In this document: positions 11,973-49,071 of the stretch, one piece after another
How positions within the stretch are numbered: the first letter of the stretch is position 1
Layout of the letters: every line of letters starts with the position of its first letter
Assembly (NCBI GenBank): GCA_003439945.1
Contig: QVRM01006843.1
Location: 95,540 to 159,539 of the forward strand
Length of the DNA stretch: 64,000 nucleotides
Reading direction: 5' to 3'
From: Dermanyssus gallinae
Lineage: Eukaryota; Arthropoda; Arachnida; Mesostigmata; Dermanyssidae
The notes under the pieces: model-generated
What the model saw: the letters and a program-made list of their open reading frames with translations, nothing else
The model's database searches: none
What the model was told of the DNA's origin: nothing
Program-made: the position numbers and the translations under genes

Positions 11973-12901
11973 TTGCATTTCTTTATCTCTGTTGAATTCG
12001 TGCTGGTGCTATGTCTCTTGCCTTGCACCACACCTGTCCTCGAGACGAATTCGATCTATGTCTGCTCAATACGAGTTATTTTCGTCGCCGTATTCTCGTA
12101 TTTTCAATCTCTTTCGCACTCTCTCTTTCGCTATCTCTCTCGCGTTTACTTTGCTGCCGCCCACATTCTCTCGCTGCTGTTCTCAGCCTGTACAATGTTT
12201 ACTGCCTCGTGTCGACAGCGGGCGCACTCTGTATGCGTGAGTACGACCGTTACGTGACGTAGACAGGCAACGTCAAAGCCTTAGGAGCGGCAAGGGCGGT
12301 CGTGACCTTGGCGGCGTTGGTGGCAGTTATTGTTGCTGTTGTTGCTATTATTGTTATTGTTGTCGATGTTGATGTTGCTGTTGTAGCGGCTTGTCGTCGT
12401 AAAGTAGCTTATCCGTTCGACCAGCCCACAAAGTTGGCCGCCCACGTCATTACAGTCTAGTCCATCTAGCCACGTGTTTGGAATTCACCATCGTGGAGTA
12501 ATGACAGTGACGAGAACAACCATCATCAACAACAACAACAACGACGGCGACCATTTTAATAGTTATTAATATCAAGCTAATTATTACAACTACACATATG
12601 AAAATGCACACTGATACTGCGCAATAAACATTCACTGCTATTACTTGATTTTGGTATGATTTTCTTTAACATTATCATACCCGATGTGGTTCTGTACACC
12701 TTGCGCAGATTTTCCGCCAAGCATCACACAGGGCATTTCCTCAATGCAGATCAGGTGTATTACATCCGTTGATGTATGATAGATATCCTTCTATTCGTGC
12801 GTCAGAGGATGGTGCCACTTGAACTGCAGCGTTGTATGCTTGCTGTACCGTTCGCATCAGTGGCCTTTTTATCGCTATCGCTGTTGTTGTTGCTGATGTT
12901 G

Positions 12902-12904
<3 letters not shown>

Positions 12905-12986
<82 letters not shown>
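12905..12986. repeat. (TTA)n microsatellite
   Basis: About 27 uninterrupted TTA units. The poly-Leu and poly-Asn open frames over it are artefacts of the repeat. Confidence 0.95.
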
Positions 12987-14220
12987 CTGTAGTTAGTAGT
13001 AAATGGTAACAGGAAATTGCACTGAGAATGTTCGTAGTAGCAGTCGTACTGGTAACAGCAATAGAAGTGATATGAAGCCCTGTAGTAAGTAGAACTCGTT
13101 CCAGGCAAGGAAAGGCGGACGGTGATATCATGTCCGGCGAGCGAAGGAGGCGCTCGAAAGGTCAAGATCGCTTGAATCGCGGAATGCCGGAATATGCTAC
13201 TAGACGCAAACTAGCCAGAGGACAGACAGACGGGACTAGCGCCAGTCTGCATATCCTACAGTGGGAATTCATCAACTCACATTGTTTTAATGTCATACAC
13301 ACAAAAAAAAATTACACCCTTATATTAAAAAAAAACTTCTAGTAGTAGTCGTCACTAATTTGCAAGGAATCGTAGGTAGGGATGCATAAGTATGATGTTG
13401 ATGATCAAGTACGATGAAACATACTGTGAGGCCGGTACATGGTGCATTCTTGTTTTACAATGCTATACGGGCTACGTAAGCCACGCAATAAAAAAGCGTG
13501 TAGTTTCAAAATCGAGATTTGGCGCGTGTAAACTAGATTATAAAAAAAAAACCTGAGGAGATCCGTTCAATAGCTCATATTGAACAGAGCTACGTAAATG
13601 ATTGGTGATATGGTGAAAATATTGGCAATGAAACGGCGTTGTAGTACTTCAATGAAGAAAGCCGCGGAACATCAAGAGTGGGCAGTCAATATTGCTCTAG
13701 TCTTATTCATACGTTTCTTTTTTTTATTGGTTCTTGATTGTTAGTGAGGCGATTTTGTACTCATCAGAGGTAGAGTATAGGTATGCCATTTTCATGGCCG
13801 CCGCATCAAAGGAAGGACTAAAAGTGAAAGTGCGTAATTGAATATAATGCGTAATACGCATACAAAAAGGCAGTGGTTGATATGTGTGGGTAAAAAACTA
13901 GTGTTACCATCTTTTGTGTTCTGAGCAGCTAGGTAAGTGAGTTTATCCGAGCTGATATAGTTGGTAGCCTAGAACGAAAGTATGGAAAATATCGATATTA
14001 GTGTCGCGGGTAACCGCTCCTGCTAAAAGCTCTTGCTTGGTGCTTGTACTAAAAGTTGATGAATTGATGCTTGAAGCCATCGATCTGCCAGAAAGTCTCG
14101 AAAAACACTTTTTAGAGATGTAGGCCGATGCATGGATCCACCGCTTCAAGTACTGTATAGAAAGTGGTGAAAATTACGTCGGCATCTACATTAATAATCT
14201 ACTGTAAAAATATATATTTG

Positions 14221-14560
14221 TTTAAGATCAGATACTCTCCGTACGTATCTTAGGGGATCGTAGAGTCATACTTGATTTCCATTAGAATGGCGTGTATTGT
14301 TTAGAAGTGAGAGTGAAATTAGTAACAAAATCTTGGGCATCTTTCAGATGAAGCAGAAAATGTGTAGTCATCTTCTTCATCGAACAACTAGCTCTTTCGC
14401 AATGACACATTTTGCGAAGTGATGTCCGGTCAGCCACATCGGTATAACATTTTTTTTAAGTTTTCACCCTCACTCCTAAACAGGACGTTGCCGCTCTTTT
14501 GCCATTTATGGTTGTAACAGAACGTTCAAGTAGGCTATCGCACTTCGCAATTTTTGGCCG
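14221..14560. mobile_element. Degenerate relative of the foldback element
   Basis: Left part (ccattagaatggcg, tgtttagaagtgagagtg) and, inverted at the right, ctcctaaacaggacgttgcc resemble the arm block gcggaaacgtcttgtttagg of copies A-C. The element is short and diverged, and the termini cannot be placed precisely. Confidence 0.45.
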
Positions 14561-14814
14561 ATTTACCTGTTCTTCTGAAAGCGAACTTAACGCGTCCCAA
14601 ACGGAACAGCACGCAGTAGCTTTAGTGGTAGAAAGCTGGAGAAGTGCTGACATTTTTCAATTCATCAATGGCGCCTGTTTATGGTCACCACTACTTATGA
14701 TGAGCAGCTGTTGTAAGCGTGTTCGTGAAGGGCGGAAATCCACATCGGATATGCCCAGACCAATGGCTCGCGCAGGGGCGCCCCGGAGCCCGCGATCGAA
14801 CCCGGCGACCTATA

Positions 14815-14987
14815 CTTTTCGGGCAAAACCTCAGCCAAGATTTAACGTCCACGAACGAGACTGCTTTTCGCAATGCTTCATAGACGGACCCCCATAAATG
14901 GAAATGTGCAACGGTGGGGCTCGAACCCGCGCACCTATGTGTCGTGTCTTCTCCGTCGCGGAATGCACCACGCCACCGGGCTAACAC
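14815..14987 (-). mobile_element. tRNA-derived SINE, copy 2
   Basis: Reverse complement of the SINE unit: cagccaagattt, acgtccacg, tagacggaccccc, then ggctcgaacccg (B box reversed) and caccacgccaccgggct (head). The head is well preserved; part of the tail was lost (gcaaaacctc replaces gctgaccctc). Confidence 0.72.
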
Positions 14988-15317
14988 CACCCGGCGACCT
15001 GGCACGGGTAATCAGGCATTCGCAAAACCTTCCATCAGACATTCCCAAAACTTGCCATTAAAAAAGCTCATCAGCTCTCCTTAGAGCTGTCAAGAGTCGA
15101 GAGAATAGAGCGATTGCTGTAACGACGTATGGCTATGGTTGGTTCTCGTCATGACTCGCCATGCTACTTCCCGTCTCTACGCGAACGTCTGCGGCAATTG
15201 CTGATACTTTTTGTTTTTTCAAGATTTTCCGTAAGGCTCGTGTACGGGTTTTTCATGTCATGGTTAATTTTAATCCACTCCGGCATTTACCTTGTCTAAA
15301 TTGGAGACCATGCAAAC

Positions 15318-15402
15318 CAATTTAAGAGTGGCCGGTCTGGGTCTCGAACCCAGTCCTCCCGAATGCAAGGCAAAAACTTTGCCACTAAGCCATCTTGTTC
15401 GG
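15318..15402 (-). mobile_element. tRNA-like head of a second SINE type
   Basis: On the minus strand the A box TGGCTTAGTGG and the B box GGTTCGAGACC match pol III consensus at tRNA-like spacing, and a 5-bp T-arm stem (CTGGG/CCCAG) forms. The seven bases before the A box do not pair with those after the T arm, so there is no acceptor stem. This argues for a SINE or tRNA pseudogene and not a working tRNA. It differs from the six-copy family. Confidence 0.5.
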
Positions 15403-16636
15403 TATGGATATGGATATGGACAACGGTTCCCTTTTTTTTATAGAGGGGAGACATGCGTCACGCACGAACGGATACCATCTTTGGATGTCGGACTGACCGC
15501 AAGAATGCGTTACGTACGAACCGGGTCGGACTCACCGCAGCAGGAATACCGGCGTTACCGACTAAAACTCACTGGGGTTTTCGATGGTCTGAAAACCGCT
15601 GCCTTTCTTAAGTTTTGCTCCAGGCTTCCCAGGTCTTCGGTGTTAATAGTACTACTGGGTAGAAGATAGGACGACAGTGCTGTCTTTACTGCCTGCACTG
15701 AGTACAGTACCAAATGTAACAGGCACAGTTATATTTGGTACTGCTGTACTCACCCCTTTGCGACATGCAGTGTGATATTTGCGGCCCGATTGACCACACG
15801 AATGTTGTGATTAGCATTGCCGTCAGCATTACCACAACGGTCATTGGTCTGATGAGAGGCGTCCCAGTGGCGGCGGTTTCTTTCTCTCACAATCCGTGGC
15901 TAATGGCTGCTTGCTTGGTTAACTGGTTGGTAAGCCTTCTAGTGGAGTTTGGTCAAGGCTATTGTAGTGATTTGTAGTCCATTAATCAGCTTACTACCCC
16001 CCCCCTCCCCCTTCCCGCAAGAAAAGGGCTTTGCGAGGGATACTACTAGCGTGATACTCTCCATGAGAGACCATGGAACGTCATGAAAACGTAGAAATGT
16101 CGATTCGGCCATACCCTCTGCAAATTGGAACCGTCTGTTTTGGTTACTGAGAGTAAACGAACGAGCATTCATCCCTGCATGCTCAATCTCATTCATTCGA
16201 CATACATCAACCATAAACACAAGATGATCGATCTCACAAAGCCACATAAGCGCACCGAACTTCTCATTTTCTCATCTGCAGCTTCCTGTCGCCAATCTCG
16301 TTTCTCAATGTCCAAAAATATCGGTTCCACATGTTGTTCCAGCAAGCCCCCCTTTCCCCTCCCGCATCCTCTCTCCAGCTATGCGCGCAACTTGTTCCTT
16401 GACATCACTGAAACAAAATGCCAAATAACACTCGTTTAGGTTCCCTGCTGCATACGTGCATACAAACTTTCTAACAAGCCAAGCAATGATACTATCTAAT
16501 AAGGAGCCATGCAATGATATAAACGCTCCATATCGTACACATGTTGGCCGTTGATGGAGCTTTGAGGAGTTGTGAACCTTTGGTACAAATGTACATAGCC
16601 CATGAAAGTGAATCAAACCTATCTATCTCTCTGATC
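15403..16636. other. No gene recognised
   Basis: Mixed sequence with a C-rich run near 15996-16015. Open frames of about 100 codons at 16125-16616 on both strands overlap each other and show no domain. Confidence 0.35.
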
Positions 16637-16830
16637 GGTCGAGCCCGGTAGTGGCGTGGTGGTGTATTCGTCTGCGTCTCGCGACCGGAGGAGACACGGG
16701 ATAGGGGTGCGGGTTCGAGCCACACCATTGAACATTTGTATTTATGGGGGGTCTAACGTCTGTGAAGCAATGCGCAAAGCAGTTTCATGGACTGGTTAAA
16801 TCTTGGCTGAAAGTCAGCCCAGAACGTGAC
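16637..16830 (+). mobile_element. tRNA-derived SINE, copy 3
   Basis: Head gtcgagcccggtagtggcgtgg, B-box-like gggttcgagccac, body ggtctaacgtctgtgaagca and tail cttggctgaaagtcagccc, followed at once by a (CT)n run. Confidence 0.75.
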
Positions 16831-17281
16831 TCTCTCTCTCTCTCTCGGCCCCTCTCTCTCTGCTTTACATTCTATTTATGTATCTATCATTCTGTCAGTC
16901 TGACTGACTGATTGAATGTCCGACCTTTTTTTATCTGGTCGCCTGAGCGTCTGTGCGGGCGGCTGTCTGGACGTCCGCAGCAGCGAGCAGCCGACCCATA
17001 GAGTGGCAAGAGAGAGAGAGAGAGAGAGAAGATAGATTTAGAGAGCGGGAGAGGAGAGAGAGATAGAGAGCGAGGGAAAGAAGGGCAAGTTGTTTTCGTC
17101 GGTGTTGTTTGTCGTTGTCGTCGTCGTTATTGTTGCTATTGTTGTTGTTGTTGTTGTTTTTGGTCACGTGCGTCGTCACACCTGTTTGTATTGGTCAACA
17201 GTCTTCTTAGCGTGGGCTAGAGAGATCGTCGCTCGTTGTTGTTGTTCATGGTGTTGTTGTTGTTGTTGTTATCGTCGTTGT

Positions 17282-17328
<47 letters not shown>

Positions 17329-17329
17329 G
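17282..17329. repeat. (TTG)n microsatellite
   Basis: About 16 uninterrupted TTG units within a broader TTG/GTC-rich stretch (17100-17335). Confidence 0.9.
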
Positions 17330-18755
17330 CTGTTATTCTACTTGTTTCTTCTTCTTTACAAACACATGTTGTTGTATACATGTGCTCAAGAAGAGATTTA
17401 TTAACAAAAAAAAATTGTATACTCCGTTGTATACTGTCGGAGTGAGCGCGGCGATTACCACCTCCACCACCACCACTAACAGCAACAACAACGGTGCAGT
17501 TGTATGGGTACTGCTGGCGCCGTAGAAGTACCACCACCACCACCCGCAGTGGTACATAAAGATGGCGCGCTCATGTGTCTGGCCGTCTCTCCCACTGTAT
17601 ATCTGTATTTCTGTCTCGATTTGATACCAGCGCACTTTTTGCTCGCACCACCGGCGTTGCCGGAATGAAGCGAGCCCGTTGGTGGTTCTGTCTTGACTTG
17701 TGGTTCTGGTTGATTTTGGCTACCGGTTAGTTAGTTAGTTAGTTGGTATGCACATTACGGTGATGTTATGATGATAACGACACCACCGACGACGACGTAA
17801 TGATATTGCATCATATTCGATTATTCGTGATGGTGTGGGTGGGTGGGTGCTATTGTTATTGCTATTAGTGTTTATAGTTGTCTCGGTCGCTGTCCGTTGT
17901 TATGATGTTGGCTCGCCTCCTGCCGGCTCCAGTCGTATCATCATTATCATCACAATCATCATCATCATCATCATAGTCATCATCAGTCGTTTTCGTGGCG
18001 GTTTACGGCGACGGCAGTCCCGGCTGGCCCGGCTCGGCTCAGTCGTTCCGTTCCGATTGTTGCTGCTGCTGTTGCTACTGATCCTCTGTTATTGTTGATT
18101 TGTGTTCGAACACTTCTCTGCTGTGCCAATGATGATGATGATGATGATGGCTATGATGATGATGATGATGACGACTTCTCTCTCGGCTGCTACGGTGTTT
18201 CTGCTGCTGCTGCAGCTGTGACCCTCGCAGGTACAGGGCGGCGGAGAACGCAGGGGCGGTGCAGAGGAGGGTCGTCCCGAGCGAGGACATTCATAGTGGG
18301 GTGGAGAATCGCCGCGTCGGTGGCAGCGTCGGTGGCGACGACGACGACGAAGGCCGGTGGAGAACAGACTTCGAAAAGGGCAAGAAGAAGAGTACACGAG
18401 GTACACGTTAGGTAGGTTAGTAGACTAATAAGTAAAGTGATGCTGGTGGTAGTAGTTAGTGGTCGTGGTGATGATGGTGATGGTAATGGTAATGGTAGTA
18501 GTCCGGCGGCTGCGGTGAAGGTGCTGGTCGTTTTGGTCGCGGTGAGACGCGTGGGCGAGAAGGACAACGGCCAGCCAGACGAGAGAAAGGGCAGAAACGA
18601 CAATATACAAACAACTACGACGACATTACCGGCTGCTGTTGCTGTAAGAACAGCAGCTACAACAAATGCTACAGCTGCGTACAGTAGATATCGTCGTCGT
18701 CGTTGTTCATAGGAGTTTGTTGCTGATGTTGTTGTTGTTGTCGTTGTTGCTGCAG

Positions 18756-18829
18756 CCTTTGATGTAGTTGTTGTTGCTGCCTTTGATGTAGTTGTTGTTG
18801 CTGCCTTTGATGTAGTTGTTGTTGTTGCC
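18756..18829. repeat. 24-bp tandem repeat, three units
   Basis: The unit cctttgatgtagttgttgtt + gctg repeats at 18756, 18780 and 18804, upstream of AGFG exon 1, inside longer (TTG)n-rich DNA. Confidence 0.8.
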
Positions 18830-19275
18830 GCTGACTTTGGTGTTGTTGCTGCTGCTGTCGTTGTTATTGTTCATATTGTTGTTTCTCATGTTGTTGTTAT
18901 CGTTGTTGCTGCTGTGTGGTGCTCAGCGTATTGGTGTTGGTGGTGGTGGTGATCGTGGGGTTACTCGTCGTGGTGCAGCAGGAGCAGCAGAAGCAATACA
19001 GCAGTGGCCGGAGTGAGTTGGGGTCTGTCTCTATCGGACTGTTTCGGTGGTGGTGGTGGTAGTGGTGGTGTCAGAGTTGCAGGGTGTTGATCGGACGGAC
19101 GGACGGACAAACAAAAGAACATCATACGAACGAACGGTCAATTGTGCGGGCGACAGTGGTTGAGTTGCTCGATTGGTGCTGCCTATCGAGTGACTGACTG
19201 GTGGTGTCTGGTGGTAGTGATTGTGGGGTTGGTGTTGGTGGTGTTGGTGGTGGTGGTGCAGGAAGTCAAACAAAG

Positions 19276-44998
<25,723 letters not shown>

Positions 44999-46153
44999 GG
45001 AATATTGACTGAAATAGTGATAACTGCTGCTGCTGGATTGGCTGCACACGATGGGCGGCTTGTTGCTGCTGATGGACGACGGAGGAATCATTTGACTTAC
45101 CAGTAGCCTCCGTTGCTGGTGTGGCCATCGCTACGTGACCGTGGTTCGTTTTCCATTTGTCGAGAAGGTCACTTACCTGGAAGAAGTGTTCACCTTCCAC
45201 CTGTTTATCATGTAGATCCCGTGAAACCAGAACAGTAACTGACTGACCGACCGAGCAAGCGGAGTTTGGCTTTGCGTCGTCGTGATTGATTGAGTGCTTG
45301 TGTGTATATGTATGTATGATGTACGTGAGGGGGGATTTGTATAAGTGTATGTCGACGGTTCACGGCGCGAGCGACCAAGGCAATGGAATCAACTGGAATT
45401 ATCGTTGATGTTACGATTGTTGTTGTTGTTGCTGTTGTCGTTGTTGTTATTGAGGACTGTGGTGGTAGTAGTGGTTGTTGTGTTGCTGTCGTTGTCGTTG
45501 TTGCTGTTTGCGTTGTGCTTATTGTGGCTAACCCCAAACGGCTCGGTCCCATAACAGCTATCTTGTTGTGTGCCGCTGTAAAGCAAATAACACAAATACA
45601 CACACACATACATAAATTGCCCCAACCTAGCAGAACGACTAACTTTGGAAGGGCAGCGCGCAGTGTTTATTAGTCGCAGTAGCAATAGCAGATGTGATTG
45701 TATGAACCTGACACGTTTTTACGTAATTCCGTCTTCTCCCTATCTCTTTGGTCAGAGAGAGCAAGCGAGCTAGCGAGTGAGAGAGAAGATGCAAACATGA
45801 GAATCGCTATGACGACGCCGTTCATTTGTGTATGATGAGATTTCGCAGCAGTCGCGACAATAGTAACAACAAAAACGACAGAAACAACGTCCCCCCCTCC
45901 ACTAAGGGAGCGTAGTCACCAGTAACCGGAAGCTTGTGAATCTCTGAGAGATACGAGGACCTTGGCCTTTCGACTCGAAGAAGGGCGAGCAGTAAAACCG
46001 CCCGTACAAGCGAACGACGACGTGACAGGTCCCCCCGACCCGGCGGGCGAATGAACGGAGGAGGTCTGTTTTGTGTATCTGTGTGCAGTATAAGCATAGT
46101 AATTCGACTAGTACAATACGATAGTTAAAAGTCATCCTAAGGATACAAATAAA
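44999..46153 (+). other. AGFG1: AGFG candidate 3' UTR
   Basis: Starts after the TAG and runs to the first AATAAA I see on this strand. It includes (TTG)n triplet runs near 45415-45520, a GA-rich purine stretch near 45750-45790, and no convincing coding sequence on the + strand. The extent is inferred from the poly(A) signal only. Confidence 0.5.
46148..46153 (+). terminator. Candidate polyadenylation signal AATAAA
   Basis: An exact AATAAA about 1.15 kb after the AGFG stop, followed within about 60 bases by a T/TG-rich stretch. This is the arrangement expected of a cleavage/polyadenylation site. Other AATAAA hexamers occur further downstream, so the choice is provisional. Confidence 0.45.
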
Positions 46154-46765
46154 ATGACATTAATGGGCGGGCATCCAGGCCGTTATTATACTGCTGCTGC
46201 TGTTGTTGTTGTTGTTGTAAGTATTAGCAAGCACGCTAAAGGACACAAAAGTGACCGCTAAGAAGGAGAAGCGCGGCTGGTTAGTAGCGAGATGTTAGCG
46301 CGCCATGCGTGAGATGATTTCGGCCAACTACAGAGATGACAGCATACGTCGTACATTGGATTGAAGTGGTGACATCCTCGTGGGCCGGTTCGGTTGCCGA
46401 CTGGAACGGGTTAGCCGGATTCTGTTTTAAATCAATGACACGAGCAGCGGTGTTAGGCTATTAGAGCAAATTGGTACTACAACTACATCGAATTAGCGGT
46501 AGATGTAAGTCAAATGGTATGTAACCAGACAGGTGCCATCGGTTCGAAGACATGATGCCTAAACAGGAGAGTACGATAACCCCCCAAGACCGGTGGGCGG
46601 CATGACGAAGTCAGAATCAATGCAAGACAACGACAGTCGATTAGCCGACGATCACGTTTCCTTTACCTGACGGAAGTAGAAGGCGAATAGCGATTAATCT
46701 TTTTTTTAGATCTGCGTCCCGTAGTGGGTAGTTAACCGAAAAACGCGCTAAACACGAGAAAACAA

Positions 46766-46769
<4 letters not shown>

Positions 46770-46806
<37 letters not shown>
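46770..46806. repeat. (TA)n downstream of AGFG
   Basis: TA run of about 37 bases. Confidence 0.93.
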
Positions 46807-46809
<3 letters not shown>

Positions 46810-47966
46810 ACATTGCATTGGGCGTAGAACATTATATAATGTTGTGATTTTTCCTATAGTTATAACAGCAGTAACTTAATTTAATTGTTAACATTATTAA
46901 GGTAATTATTACGTGTTATTAATCTGAAGTAATAATAGGTCTATTATAAGGTTAACACGTTTCTTACTGTGAGAGCAGAATCAGAACCAAGCGTTCGCCA
47001 CAAGCTTGTCGTTTTACTTAAAGGTGTAATACCGTTAAGCTAGCATTTTGGAAATATATTTATATAATACATTTGCACATAAACCCACGAACAGACTCGT
47101 GCGTCCACACAATACACGGTTCGGTAAGATCTGCGAGATGCTTAGTTGCGCACAACAAATGCGCCTCTACATGCCTAAATAAGTGACTTGCGAACAACAA
47201 GGCTAACTTATGTGTACAGTGTTTCTATTATTGTATTGTATATTTAAGTTAAGTTACCTGACTGAGCGCCACCTATCTTGCTGAGTTTTGATGACGAGAT
47301 CAGATGTAGATACAAACATATTATACATAGGTAGTACGGAGTCGATTGGTTGATAAACCAACAACCGACGGTAGGAGCAGGAGTCGAATGGTCGGTGCTC
47401 GCTCTGTCCAGCGATCCCAGGGGCCAAAGTCTCCTAACTGAACTGGGTACAGGCACGGCCTTCAAGCACATGTCGACGATACATGCCCGTTGTAGTATGG
47501 GCCAGGCATGAACGCACGTGTGAGCGAACGTAGGATTTCCTTACCACCGTAGTCAGAATGGTAGCAGCTGATAAATAGCACAATGTGACAGAGTAACTAT
47601 ATTTTATGACGCTATGATCTGGTTGAGTAGTGTTGACATGCAAGCGAGAAGACAACGGGGGAGATGATGACGGGGGTTTAGATCACGAAGACATCAACAT
47701 TACACTACTTCATTAAGCTGTTCGACCTGCTTTGGGCCATTAGATGTGACGACTCACTGATGAACTGCACTGATGACACCTGCTTCGACTCGCACCATCG
47801 CTATCGCCCATACTGCTAGCATGAATGCTAGTTCAATAAGGGAAGCGATGGTGGCAGCGATGAAGATGAGGACAAATTAACCATTCGCAAAATAAAGCAA
47901 GGTATAGAAATTCGCTTTCATACCGACTGATTCATCACTTTGCTATAATTTGCTTTCCTAGTAGTT

Positions 47967-47968
<2 letters not shown>

Positions 47969-48014
<46 letters not shown>
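47969..48014. repeat. (TA)n microsatellite
   Basis: TA run of about 46 bases. Confidence 0.93.
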
Positions 48015-48018
<4 letters not shown>

Positions 48019-48631
48019 TGTAAACAGTTAACAAACAAGATGTATGGAGGAGTGCCTTTTTTGATCACGGCTCATTGTCTATAGTCGCTTAGTCGCTTAC
48101 CTTGAAGTACCTTATGTTTGCGACGCGTTTAATGCAGTTAGCTCTGGTCACAATCTACATGTTTACCAGTTTAGATTGTTGACTCGTTTATTAAAGCGTT
48201 TTCATTTCGTCACCATCTAAATAACATGTGAGGGCTTTATTGCACGATGCTACCTACCTCATAAATCTATTAATAATATGTTCTCATAAATCTCTCTCAT
48301 AAATAAATGTTCTCATAAATCATAGGCTTTAGTTATTCTAAACCGTCTATACTCGTTGTGACATCTTTGTTCTTCTGTTTTTCTTCTGAGATTGATAACT
48401 CAATTTCGGCATTTGCTTTATCCTGACTGAAATTTGATCTTTAATAGGAATTTGAATTAGGCGTTAAATAAAGGAAGGCGCATTGGACTTACCTTTCAAC
48501 TCCAAGACATTGTTTTTCTGTGTGCTGCTTGCACGGGCATTTCAATATATTTCCAGCCTCCCTACTGCCAATTTTGTATACAGGAGTTGAAATAAATAGT
48601 AAAATAGCCGCTAGGTACAATATGTGTGCGC

Positions 48632-48690
48632 CTATGTGTTCCTCCGGTCGCGAGGCGCACGCGAATGCACTACGCCACCGGGCTCGACAC
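48632..48690 (-). mobile_element. tRNA-derived SINE, head-only fragment
   Basis: Only the head is present, in reverse complement: gcgcctatgtg, tcctccggtcgcgaggcgca, cgccaccgggctcgaca. The B box and the tail are missing. Confidence 0.65.
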
Positions 48691-48992
48691 GTATTAATAC
48701 CTGTAAGATTTCAAACCTTGAGTAGTTACCGCTATATCAGCGGCAAGGGGACTCGAGAAAGGCTGATCGGCATTTATAATTTAAAAATTGAAAAGGTTCA
48801 TGCTACTTGTTCAAGAATTCTAAATCTAAAGGAACATCTGATTTTTCCTGAGATTAGGCAGGCTATTGGAATTTCGGACTTGTACGCTTCCTGTGCATGC
48901 AGACTAAAGCGGTCTCCAGCTTACGTCGAGCTGGGCTTGACGGAAATTGGACTAACTCATTCGCAAATAGCTAGAGTAACATGTACCATAAC

Positions 48993-49028
<36 letters not shown>

Positions 49029-49071
49029 CCTGTGCAATAACAGCTGCATCCGCCAACATCCATATATGTAA
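48690..49071 (+). other. Unidentified open frame after SINE head, ending in (TA)n
   Basis: The frame stays open through GTRERLIGIYNLKIEKV, HLIFPEIRQAIGISDLY and PAYVELGLTEIGL, then runs into (TA)n at about 48997-49023. Composition is protein-like but I recognise no family; it may be a mobile-element fragment, given its position next to TA repeats. Confidence 0.2.

Larger units (their letters stand above)
11180..14220. other. No gene recognised; simple repeats
   Basis: Contains (TA)n at 11908, a CT-rich stretch (12100-12170), TTG-rich DNA (12320-12390), the (TTA)n at 12905, and several A runs (13300-13340, 13540). Frames here are repeat artefacts or unrecognised. Confidence 0.4.
16835..19275 (+). 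other. AGFG upstream/leader region, simple-repeat rich
   Basis: No coding exon recognised. The stretch holds (CT)n and (GA)n runs (16825-16860, 17010-17080), a long (TTG)n array at 17282-17329, (GAT)n and (CAT)n runs (17940-18175), a 24-bp triple repeat (18756-18829) and repeated ACGG (about 19095). Many open frames here are poly-Val, poly-Leu, poly-Asn or poly-His artefacts. The promoter and 5' UTR probably lie within it, but I cannot place a transcription start. Confidence 0.5.
46171..48630. other. No gene recognised downstream of AGFG
   Basis: Unique-looking DNA with two TA arrays. No coding sequence, RNA gene or known element seen. Confidence 0.4.

Noticed and set aside
12776..13131. Poly-Leu and poly-Asn open frames
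   Set aside because: Produced by the (TTA)n microsatellite.
15318..15402. Functional tRNA gene
   Set aside because: A and B boxes are present but the acceptor stem does not pair and the 5' flank looks like SINE or simple repeat.
17835..18712. Many overlapping long open frames on both strands
   Set aside because: They translate to poly-Ile, poly-His, poly-Asp or Thr runs from GAT/CAT/GTC triplets; no domain and no consistent splice context.
19201..19275. Upstream in-frame ATG extending AGFG by 25 residues
   Set aside because: The extension is Gly/Val simple repeat (GGT/GTT), and the ATG at 19276 has better context and matches the family N-terminus.
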